Shown: in pieces, positions 57,254 to 64,000 of the stretch
Numbering within the stretch: position 1 is the first letter of the stretch
Layout: each line of letters begins with the position of its first letter
DNA from: Shewanella psychromarinicola
GTDB taxonomy: Bacteria; Pseudomonadota; Gammaproteobacteria; Enterobacterales; Shewanellaceae
Direction: 5' to 3'
DNA length: 64,000 nt
Assembly (NCBI RefSeq): GCF_003855155.1
Contig: NZ_CP034073.1
Coordinates: 3,844,001-3,908,000 of the forward strand
Made by a program: the position numbers and the translations under genes
Notes under the pieces: model-generated
What the model was told of the DNA's origin: nothing
Database searches by the model: none
What the model saw: only the letters and a program-made list of their open reading frames with translations

Positions 57254-57880
57254 TTGTTAAAACATAAATCAAACACTGTTGGCCTATATCATGTTGTTGT
57301 GGTGATCAGCCTCATTTGTATTGGGCTTTTTGCGGCAGATTTACCTTCGCCTTCATTTTGGCCTACTGATCAGTATTTCAGTTATCAGTATGACGCAATT
57401 GCTCATGGTCAAGTTTGGCGATTAATCACCGGTAACCTGCTGCATACTAATTTATGGCACTTGCTAATGAATTTAGCCGGTTTCTGGGTCATTATCTTCC
57501 TCCATGAAGTTCATTATAAGCAGCACGCCGGTAAATTATTGCTGCTTTTTTTCAGTTTATGCCTGTTAGAGGGCATAGGCTTATATATTTTTTATCCTAG
57601 CTTGAAAGCCTATGTGGGGCTAAGTGGATTATTACATGGCTTATTTGTATTTGGCGCGGTAATGGATATCCGCAGAGGTTATCGTTCAGGTTATTTACTC
57701 TTGCTCGGTGTCATCATCAAAGTGGGATATGAGCAATTATTTGGTGCGAGCGATAGCATTACTCAATTGATTAATGCGCGAGTTGCCACTGAATCCCATT
57801 TTGTCGGCTTAATCAGTGGGATGATCTGTGCATTATGCTGGTCTAGTGTCGTTCACCGTTTTAAGTATAAAAAAGTATAA
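57254..57880 (+). CDS. rrtA: Rhombosortase, rhomboid-like intramembrane protease
   Basis: A polytopic inner-membrane serine protease of the rhombosortase type, which processes proteins bearing a C-terminal GlyGly-CTERM signal in Vibrio and Shewanella. The catalytic Ser is in VGLSGLLHG and the catalytic His in ATESHFVGLISG, in helices typical of rhomboids. An NLLHTNLWHLLMNL stretch matches the family L1 region. Start choice is uncertain: TTG 57254 has AGAGGA just before it, while TTG 57230 or GTG 57236 would add 6-8 residues. No GlyGly-CTERM substrate is encoded in this window. Confidence 0.85.
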   Translation: MLKHKSNTVGLYHVVVVISLICIGLFAADLPSPSFWPTDQYFSYQYDAIAHGQVWRLITGNLLHTNLWHLLMNLAGFWVIIFLHEVHYKQHAGKLLLLFFSLCLLEGIGLYIFYPSLKAYVGLSGLLHGLFVFGAVMDIRRGYRSGYLLLLGVIIKVGYEQLFGASDSITQLINARVATESHFVGLISGMICALCWSSVVHRFKYKKV

Positions 57881-58268
57881 TCTCCGCTTCGCCTTATTGA
57901 GCATATTCAGCTCAATTACACTTCAACCAATTTTCGTTGATTGAAGTGACTATTCATTGCCGTTCAACAAACAAGCAAAGGCTCATTTAACACCGTTTAA
58001 ACTTTGCTCCGCTATTGCACTTTTATCACATAAGCCATGCCACTGATGCTTTAGCTACCGGTAACACTCTCGACCTAGTATCGATCACAAGTCAGTATTG
58101 ATCACAAGTCAGTGCGCAGCAAGAATATCAATAGACTACTGTATCGAAGCGGTCTAGAACCAATTTGATCCAATCAACACATTGAAGCATTAACCTTTTT
58201 GCAGACAATCAAGCTTATCTAGATTACTGGTGACGGGTGCCAACTCGGAAAGACTAACTCAGTGACGG
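57881..58268. other. Gap between rrtA and the unknown membrane protein gene
   Basis: Holds small hairpins (ATTGAGC/GCTCAAT at 57896-57916; CACTTCAA/TTGAAGTG at 57919-57948) that may end the rrtA transcript, and a 17-bp direct repeat (ATCGATCACAAGTCAGT-like) at 58080 and 58097. No gene. Confidence 0.5.
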
Positions 58269-58922
58269 TTACTTGCGCTGATCAGTGCTAGACATTGCCT
58301 TTTCAGGCGCTTGTACCACATCATTATTGATAACCTCAGTAACAGGTACATCTATTATTGCCGTATTATTGGTTGCATTCGATTTGAGATTAGCTCGCTC
58401 AACCAATTTGTCATACTCGGCTTGGGTGATGAGGTAACTTTTAAGTGGGGGTAAAGGCTCAGCTTGATTGCGACTTGCGGCATCGGTTAGCGGAATATCG
58501 AGTAAACCACCAACATCGACTTTCCAATAAATGCTCGCAAAAATAATCAGTAACACGTGTACCGTAACAACAATAATCATTGCATTTGTTGATGTCATTA
58601 TTCGGGTAATAAGCTTATTAACAACAGAGCCTATTGGGGCTGTATCTGTTTCTGTTTCTGCATCTATCTCAGTCATTCCAGGCGCTGCCAAATTATGTTG
58701 AGACTGAATTGCCCCCAATAATTGCAGTTTAATCTTATTCGCAACTCGTTGTTGATGAGCATGAAGTTGACTGTCATCGACATCCTGTTGTTGAGGATCA
58801 ATAAAAGGTGTCATATCTTCATTAAAGTCAATCTTAGCAATCTCATTAACTTGAGCGGTTTCATTACCCCACACAGAGGACTCATCAGTGTTAGCGTGGA
58901 CATTTCGCGTAGGATTGGCCAT
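58269..58922 (-). CDS. Unknown single-pass membrane protein (217 aa)
   Basis: Not recognised. It has an acidic, disordered-looking cytoplasmic N-terminal ~105 residues, one membrane helix at about 114-132 (AMIIVVTVHVLLIIFASIYW), and an outer C-terminal ~80 residues with a predicted helix (LITQAEYDKLVERANLK). This layout suggests a bitopic inner-membrane protein, orientation uncertain. Codon use looks like its neighbours. It stands alone between rrtA and trhA. Confidence 0.6.
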   Translation of the reverse strand: MANPTRNVHANTDESSVWGNETAQVNEIAKIDFNEDMTPFIDPQQQDVDDSQLHAHQQRVANKIKLQLLGAIQSQHNLAAPGMTEIDAETETDTAPIGSVVNKLITRIMTSTNAMIIVVTVHVLLIIFASIYWKVDVGGLLDIPLTDAASRNQAEPLPPLKSYLITQAEYDKLVERANLKSNATNNTAIIDVPVTEVINNDVVQAPEKAMSSTDQRK

Positions 58923-59363
58923 AGGATACTTATAAAATAATTATGAATAAAGTAATACAGGTTTCATTGCCATAGTATAGCGTTAATCACCGCATAAGCG
59001 ACACACAGTAAGATTAATTAAGTTAAACATAACGACCAATGGACACTTCACTTAACTCAATGCACTGTTAGCTGTACATCATAAAAGGTTGTTGCATGCT
59101 ATCCTGCGATAGGGTTTTAGCACAACGAACAGCCTTAATGTTTGCGTCATATGTCTAACCTTTACAGTGGCAGCGTCGAGATTATTAGCTTGTATGAACA
59201 AACTATCTTGCTATTTTTTGTACTACAGCTATAGCAGTTCAAACGGATGTAGACCCAAGGATCATATTCAGCTTACACGTGTTCACCAATTTAATGCTAT
59301 TGTAGTTGGACACTGTTAGACTTGATTTCGATTCATTTCCATTCAACAACACAACGGACAATC
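58923..59363. other. 440-bp gap upstream of trhA
   Basis: No gene, repeat or operator recognised. It separates divergent genes, so both promoters should be here. Confidence 0.4.
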
Positions 59364-60047
59364 ATGAATTCATCCATAGCCACATCGTCAGCTCATCAAG
59401 ATAACTTAACTCATACTGCTTCTGACTATTGTCACAAAGAAGAAACAGCAAACAGTCTTTCCCATGGCTTAGGTATCTTAGCGGGAATAGTCGGCTTAAT
59501 CCTAATGTTAACCAAAGCCCCTGCACACTTATCATTCATACAATTAGCCGGTGTGTTTATCTATGGCATTAGTATTATTGCGCTGTTTTTGGCCTCAACA
59601 TTGTACCATTCAAGTAAAACAACACTTTGGCGTCGCCGTTTTAAGATGGCAGATCATTGTGCCATTTATACCCTCATCGCTGGCACTTATACCCCAATGA
59701 TGTTGATAAGCCTTCAAAGCCCACAAGCTACAAGGGTACTTATCGCCATTTGGGCGTTGGCACTTGGCGGTATTATTTTTAAAACCTTATTTATCGGGCG
59801 ATTTAAAGCGTTTAGTGTGGTGTTATATTTAGTGATGGGTTGGTTATGTGTCACCGTAATCAGCGATTTAAACCAACACATGAGTGATGTAGGTTTAGGC
59901 TTATTATTCGCGGGGGGCTTATTTTATAGTCTGGGAGTGATATTTTATATTGGAAAACGTATTCCCTTTAATCATGCTATATGGCACTTGTTTGTGCTCG
60001 GCGGCGCGGTGTCACACTTTTTATGTATCTACTTAACGGTACTCTAA
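59364..60047 (+). CDS. trhA: Hemolysin III/TrhA-family (PAQR) membrane protein (227 aa)
   Basis: A seven-helix membrane protein of the PAQR/hemolysin III family. Characteristic parts are EETANSLSHGLGILAGIVGL, ASTLYHSS, FKMADHCAIYTLIAGTYTPMML and the C-terminal NHAIWHLFVLGGAVSHF, with the His residues that bind metal in the family. E. coli TrhA is reported to act in membrane energetics. The ATG at 59364 gives a short cytoplasmic lead; the frame opening at 59322 is not needed. Confidence 0.9.
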   Translation: MNSSIATSSAHQDNLTHTASDYCHKEETANSLSHGLGILAGIVGLILMLTKAPAHLSFIQLAGVFIYGISIIALFLASTLYHSSKTTLWRRRFKMADHCAIYTLIAGTYTPMMLISLQSPQATRVLIAIWALALGGIIFKTLFIGRFKAFSVVLYLVMGWLCVTVISDLNQHMSDVGLGLLFAGGLFYSLGVIFYIGKRIPFNHAIWHLFVLGGAVSHFLCIYLTVL

Positions 60048-60182
60048 ACGTTGATAATACAGTTATTATATCCTCGCTATCACCTATATTGCGATTGTAC
60101 ACTTGATGCTATTTTTATTATCCTTGCCTAATATTCAATATTTAATCATTATTGCGTCTAAAGCATCTTTGTTTGGAATGTA

Positions 60183-60527
60183 ATGGCAACCCTTTCTTCG
60201 ATGGAGCGTATCTGGTTTATTGTTAACCTCATCCCCAAAGGCAATGTATTACCTTATGGCATAGCCGCCGATTTAGCGGGATTACCAGGACGGGCGCGTT
60301 ACGTATCACGAGCCCTAAAATTAGCACCACAATCATTAGCATTACCATGGCATCGTGTCATTAACAGCCAAGGAAAAATATCATTCGCTAACAATACTGA
60401 ACCTTTTCGAACCCAACAAGAATTATTAAGATTAGAAGGTATAGAAGTGAACGCAGGCAAGATTTCATTGTCTCAATATCAATGGAAACCTGATATTGCC
60501 ACATTGGTAATGACATTACCCTTTTAA
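60183..60527 (+). CDS. atl: Alkyltransferase-like (ATL) protein (114 aa)
   Basis: ATL proteins bind O6-alkylguanine and flag it for nucleotide excision repair without repairing it. The active-site motif of O6-methylguanine transferases, PCHRV, reads PWHRV here, so the acceptor Cys is replaced by Trp. Helix-turn-helix and Arg finger regions (GRARYVSRALK) are present. Length fits E. coli YbaZ/Atl (129). Confidence 0.92.
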   Translation: MATLSSMERIWFIVNLIPKGNVLPYGIAADLAGLPGRARYVSRALKLAPQSLALPWHRVINSQGKISFANNTEPFRTQQELLRLEGIEVNAGKISLSQYQWKPDIATLVMTLPF

Positions 60528-60570
60528 TATCAGATTGTTAACTGTTTTTATACTTTAAGGTAATTATACA

Positions 60571-61563
60571 TTGGCAAATAAATTAACTCGCTTATTCACG
60601 TTGATCTTGTGTATTAGTCCTGTGATTTTCGCACACGCCTCTGACAACCAACCGCTGACTTCAGATGCTGAGATGACGGAGCCATTAGGTGTGTCACAAA
60701 CCGCTGTTATCGGAAAACAAGGTGAACAAGTTAATCCAACTGCGGCATTAAGTGGTATCCAAAAAGCGGCTATTTTATCACCCTTGACGGCCCACACCGC
60801 TAAATACAACGTATTTTATGGCAGCATTGAATTAGGTGTAGCAAATTATCGCTTACCTGCAACCGATAGCGGTTTTTACAGTTATCATTTTGATAGCGAT
60901 GTCAGTTTATTCATACTGTCTGATCAACGTCACCTTAAAAGCGAGTTCACCCTAGAAGATGGTAAATTGGTGCCATTTAGATACATACATGAACGGACAG
61001 GTACAGGCAGTGATTACACAGAACAGACTGCATTTGCCAAAGCCCAACAATTTATTCATACCATCTATAAGCAGGAAGCATTAAAACTGCCATACGAAGA
61101 AAAAGTATTTGATCCTTTAATGGTGCAATTACAATTTAGAATGGATCTCGCTGCAAATATAAGACCGTTAGATTATAAAATGGTTAAAGAAAAAGAAGTC
61201 GATGACTATCAATTTAGAGTATTAGGCAAAGAAAAAGTCATCATAGAAAGCGGCACTTACGATACGGTTAAGGTTGAAGTTGTTCGCGATAGTACCAAAA
61301 GACAGACATTTTTCTGGATGGCACCAGATTTAGCTTATCTACCGGTGCGATTAAGTCATTTTTCAAAAGGCAGCAAGCAACTGGATATTCAGCTAGCAAG
61401 CTATCAATTTGAACAAGCATTGCCACCAATGACCCCCGTGCTCATTGATGGTCCTGAGCATGAAGGTTCAGCAGCGCTTGATAAACTAGTGGCAGATGCT
61501 GAAAATGACGCAGGCATCAGTGAGTCAGAATTAGACAACATTAAGCAATTAGCGACGGATTAA
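60571..61563 (+). CDS. DUF3108 exported protein (330 aa)
   Basis: An N-terminal signal peptide (MANKLTRLFTLILCISPVIFAHASD) leads to a domain like DUF3108: AKYNVFYGSIELGVANYRLP, then ESGTYDTVKVEVVRDSTKRQTFFWMAPDLAYLPVRL. Probably periplasmic or outer-membrane associated; function unknown. It starts at a TTG with AAGGTAATT upstream. The last 15 bases overlap, tail to tail, the end of the yafJ-like gene. Confidence 0.85.
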   Translation: MANKLTRLFTLILCISPVIFAHASDNQPLTSDAEMTEPLGVSQTAVIGKQGEQVNPTAALSGIQKAAILSPLTAHTAKYNVFYGSIELGVANYRLPATDSGFYSYHFDSDVSLFILSDQRHLKSEFTLEDGKLVPFRYIHERTGTGSDYTEQTAFAKAQQFIHTIYKQEALKLPYEEKVFDPLMVQLQFRMDLAANIRPLDYKMVKEKEVDDYQFRVLGKEKVIIESGTYDTVKVEVVRDSTKRQTFFWMAPDLAYLPVRLSHFSKGSKQLDIQLASYQFEQALPPMTPVLIDGPEHEGSAALDKLVADAENDAGISESELDNIKQLATD

Positions 61564-62325
61564 CTCACCTTTACGGAATAACGTCCACTCACCTGGCTGT
61601 AAAATAACCCAATTTTCATTATTGGTTAACGGTCGGGTGGCAATTACTATCACCACGTCATTGGGGGTGGTTTCTTGACTAAAATCGATGACCACATCGG
61701 TATCGATCAAGGTTGCCTTTCCAAATGGAGCTCGGCGAGTGATGTGGCATAAATTATTGGTACAGTAAGTCATTAAGTCTATGCCGTTACTGAGCAACAT
61801 ATTAAATACACCTAGTTGTCTTATTTCATCGGCAAGTTGGCCAATATACTCAAACACCTCATTCATATTGTCAGGTTCATACTCACCAAATTTATTGACC
61901 ACAGATTCCAATATCCAGCAGAAAGCCAGTTCACTGTCAGTTTCTCCAACAGGTTGAAACCGTGACACGATAAATTTAGTCTGATAATCAGTTAATTGAC
62001 CATTATGCACATAGGTCCAATAACGGCCCCAAAGCTCACGACTAAATGGGTGAGTATTGACCAAGGACACACAGCCTCGATTTGCCTGGCGAATATGACT
62101 GATCACTATTTCACTTTTAATTGGATATGACTTAATGAGCTCTGCAATATGTGACTTACTGCTAGGACAAGCATCTTTAAAGGTGCGGTGTCCTTTGCCT
62201 TCATAGAAGGTAATCCCCCAGCCATCAACATGAGGACCCGTTACCCCACCGCGCTCAGCTAAGCCCGTAAAACTAAATACAATATCCGTTGGTACATTGG
62301 CACTCATCGCCAGTAATTCACACAT
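61549..62325 (-). CDS. yafJ: YafJ-like class II glutamine amidotransferase (258 aa)
   Basis: An Ntn-hydrolase glutaminase domain with the nucleophile Cys2 at the mature N-terminus (MCELLAMSANVPTDIVFSF), followed by GGVTGPHVDGWGITFYEG and SHIRQANRGCVSLVNTHPF. No partner synthase domain is present. E. coli YafJ is similar in size (255) and has no settled role. Its 3' end overlaps the DUF3108 gene. Confidence 0.87.
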   Translation of the reverse strand: MCELLAMSANVPTDIVFSFTGLAERGGVTGPHVDGWGITFYEGKGHRTFKDACPSSKSHIAELIKSYPIKSEIVISHIRQANRGCVSLVNTHPFSRELWGRYWTYVHNGQLTDYQTKFIVSRFQPVGETDSELAFCWILESVVNKFGEYEPDNMNEVFEYIGQLADEIRQLGVFNMLLSNGIDLMTYCTNNLCHITRRAPFGKATLIDTDVVIDFSQETTPNDVVIVIATRPLTNNENWVILQPGEWTLFRKGELIRR

Positions 62326-62423
62326 TAACCTTGCCTTTTTATTGCCATATTGAGCTAAACACTTCTTATAAACGTATTGTATATACTAAGCTTATTGAGT
62401 GGAATATTTCTGTCACACAAATA

Positions 62424-62441
62424 TTTAAACAATTGTTTGAA
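62424..62441. promoter_or_regulatory. PsrA-type operator upstream of the second fadE
   Basis: TTTAAAC-AATT-GTTTGAA matches AAAC-N4-GTTT, with one mismatch in the outer arms. It lies about 135-152 bases before the fadE start and resembles the psrA-fadE operator. Confidence 0.6.
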
Positions 62442-62575
62442 AAACACTTGTAATCGAGTCTGCATAAGGTTAACTTTTACGTGACACAGGTCTGACCACG
62501 ATCGAATCTGTGAATAAGATCAACAATTGACGGGCTATTCATTACCTATTTTGAATAGTTTTAAGGAGAAGTACA

Positions 62576-64000
62576 TTGACCACCCTACTTTGGATCATCG
62601 CGATGATCTTTGTGCTCGGCGCTATGGCATACCTAAGGGTATCCCTACTATCAACCACAGTTGCAGCAGCCATTGTGCTCGTTGTCGGTAGCACTTTAGA
62701 CATTACTGGTGTAATTGCATGGATTATTTTCATTGTTATTGCACTGCCACTCAATATCAAATCATTCAGGCAGAATTTTATCAGTCGCCCACTGATAAAA
62801 GTGTATCGCGGTATTATGCCAGAGATGTCTTCAACAGAAAAAGAAGCCATTGAAGCTGGTACTACGTGGTGGGAAGCAGATTTGTTTGCCGGTAACCCTA
62901 ACTGGAGCAAATTACACAACTACCCAAAAGCACGGTTAACTGCCGATGAACAAGCATTCCTAGATGGTCCGGTTGAAGAAGTCTGTAAAATGCTTAATCA
63001 ACATGAAGTGTCTCATGTGCTTGGGGATTTACCACCGGAGATCTGGCAATTCTTAAAAGATCATGGCTTCTTCGCGATGATCATCAAGAAAAAATTCGGT
63101 GGTCTTGAATATTCAGCTTATGCTCAATCATGTGTGTTACAAAAGTTGGCCGGCGTGAGTAGCGAACTAGCCTCTACAGTAGGCGTACCCAATTCACTAG
63201 GCCCTGGCGAGCTATTGCAACATTACGGTACTAAAGATCAGCAAGATCATTACTTACCACGTTTAGCGAAAGGCTTAGAAGTGCCATGCTTTGCATTAAC
63301 GAGCCCTGAAGCAGGCAGTGATGCTGGTTCAATCCCAGATTTCGGCGTTGTATGTAAAGGTGAATTCCAAGGCGAAGAAGTTCTTGGCATGAAACTAACG
63401 TGGAACAAACGTTATATTACGTTAGCACCTGTCGCGACCGTATTAGGTCTTGCATTTAAACTACGCGACCCTGATCACCTTTTAGGTGACAAAGAAGAAT
63501 TAGGCATTACTTGTGCGCTTATCCCTACGGATGTTCCTGGTGTTGAAACCGGCCGTCGTCACTTCCCATTGAACTGTATGTTCCAAAATGGTCCAACACG
63601 CGGAAACGAAGTGTTTGTGCCATTAAGCTTCATTATTGGTGGTCCAGAAATGGCAGGCCAAGGGTGGAGAATGTTGGTTGAATGTTTGTCAGTGGGTCGT
63701 GGTATTACCCTACCCTCAAACTCAGCCGGTGGAGTAAAAACCGCCGCGGTAGCGACTGGAGCTTACGCTCGTATTCGCCGCCAATTTAAATTACCTATCG
63801 GTAAGTTAGAAGGTATTGAAGAGCCAATGGCGCGTATTGGTGGTAACGCATACTTAATGGATGCTGTTGCCACATTAACGACTACTGCTATCGATTTAGG
63901 TGAAAAACCTTCGGTGATTTCTGCCATCGTTAAGTACCACTTAACCGACAGAATGCAAAAGTGTGTTATTGATGCAATGGACATTCATGGTGGTAAAGGT
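62576..64000 (+). CDS. fadE: FadE-type acyl-CoA dehydrogenase, second copy (partial, 475 codons)
   Basis: The gene is cut by the window end. TTG start with AAGGAG 8 bases upstream. Two N-terminal membrane segments ([20 protein letters not shown] and [16 protein letters not shown]) precede the dehydrogenase core: [70 protein letters not shown]. It is a paralogue of the fadE beside psrA. Full length and C-terminal domain cannot be seen. Confidence 0.93.
   Translation, partial: MTTLLWIIAMIFVLGAMAYLRVSLLSTTVAAAIVLVVGSTLDITGVIAWIIFIVIALPLNIKSFRQNFISRPLIKVYRGIMPEMSSTEKEAIEAGTTWWEADLFAGNPNWSKLHNYPKARLTADEQAFLDGPVEEVCKMLNQHEVSHVLGDLPPEIWQFLKDHGFFAMIIKKKFGGLEYSAYAQSCVLQKLAGVSSELASTVGVPNSLGPGELLQHYGTKDQQDHYLPRLAKGLEVPCFALTSPEAGSDAGSIPDFGVVCKGEFQGEEVLGMKLTWNKRYITLAPVATVLGLAFKLRDPDHLLGDKEELGITCALIPTDVPGVETGRRHFPLNCMFQNGPTRGNEVFVPLSFIIGGPEMAGQGWRMLVECLSVGRGITLPSNSAGGVKTAAVATGAYARIRRQFKLPIGKLEGIEEPMARIGGNAYLMDAVATLTTTAIDLGEKPSVISAIVKYHLTDRMQKCVIDAMDIHGGKG

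Noticed and set aside
57986-58004. AAC-ACC-GTTTAAA motif as a further PsrA site
   Set aside because: Spacer is 3 rather than 4 and it lies downstream of rrtA, not in a promoter.

Overview
The window is an ordinary, gene-dense, moderately AT-rich chromosome segment of a gammaproteobacterium, most probably a Shewanella. The reasons are the whole Entner-Doudoroff cluster zwf-pgl-edd-eda divergent from hexR and followed by pykA, psrA next to a FadE-type acyl-CoA dehydrogenase, a rhombosortase, EF-P with an arginine at position 32 beside earP, and Vibrio/Shewanella-type families (DUF2788, VC2046-like, DUF406). No phage, insertion sequence, CRISPR array or integron was seen. The species cannot be fixed by eye.

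Layout. 0.1-6.1 kb: a PatZ-like acetyltransferase, a diguanylate cyclase, an ecotin with an unusual reactive-site arginine, and a LasT-like rRNA/tRNA methyltransferase. 5.8-11.1 kb (minus strand): a RecQ-family helicase translationally coupled to a 91-residue unknown, a 21-bp tandem repeat, an unknown protein, tapT and pssA. 11.6-18.8 kb: dacB (PBP4), a 470-residue unknown, a 1-kb gap holding the decayed end of an EAL-domain gene, katG and a small TonB-like lipoprotein. 18.9-23.6 kb: pgm-seqA divergent from ybfF-DUF2788-ybfE-fldA, an arrangement also found in enterics. 23.7-29.1 kb: earP-efp, then alaA, yfbR and a dGTPase. 30-34.4 kb: adhE, an Asp/Glu racemase and a DUF1993 protein. 34.6-42.4 kb: the central carbon cluster. 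42.7-45.6 kb: psrA-fadE. 45.8-53.4 kb: an M2 peptidase, smrA, an NTF2-like protein, ychJ, a GAF-PAS-GGDEF-EAL protein and two conserved small proteins. 53.5-53.9 kb: three identical tRNA-Tyr genes. 54-64 kb: a cysteine-synthase-like PLP enzyme, queE/queC, a rhombosortase, an unknown single-pass membrane protein, a TrhA/hemolysin III protein, an alkyltransferase-like protein, DUF3108, a YafJ-like amidotransferase and a second fadE cut by the window end.

How the genes work together. HexR-like operators lie in front of zwf, hexR, pykA and, as a perfect consensus match, adhE, so sugar catabolism and fermentation in this window look jointly controlled. A perfect 11-bp-arm palindrome in front of psrA and a one-mismatch version in front of the second fadE suggest a shared fatty-acid oxidation regulon. 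EarP modifies EF-P, QueE and QueC act in queuosine synthesis, and YfbR plus the dGTPase both act on deoxynucleotides.

I did not find a convincing undescribed multi-gene system. The strongest second-look items are the ecotin with Arg at P1, the EAL gene remnant, the shared HexR and PsrA sites, the yfbR-dGTPase pair (the dGTPase family includes anti-phage members), the RecQ/91-residue coupled pair behind a 21-bp repeat, and GATC sites in front of seqA.
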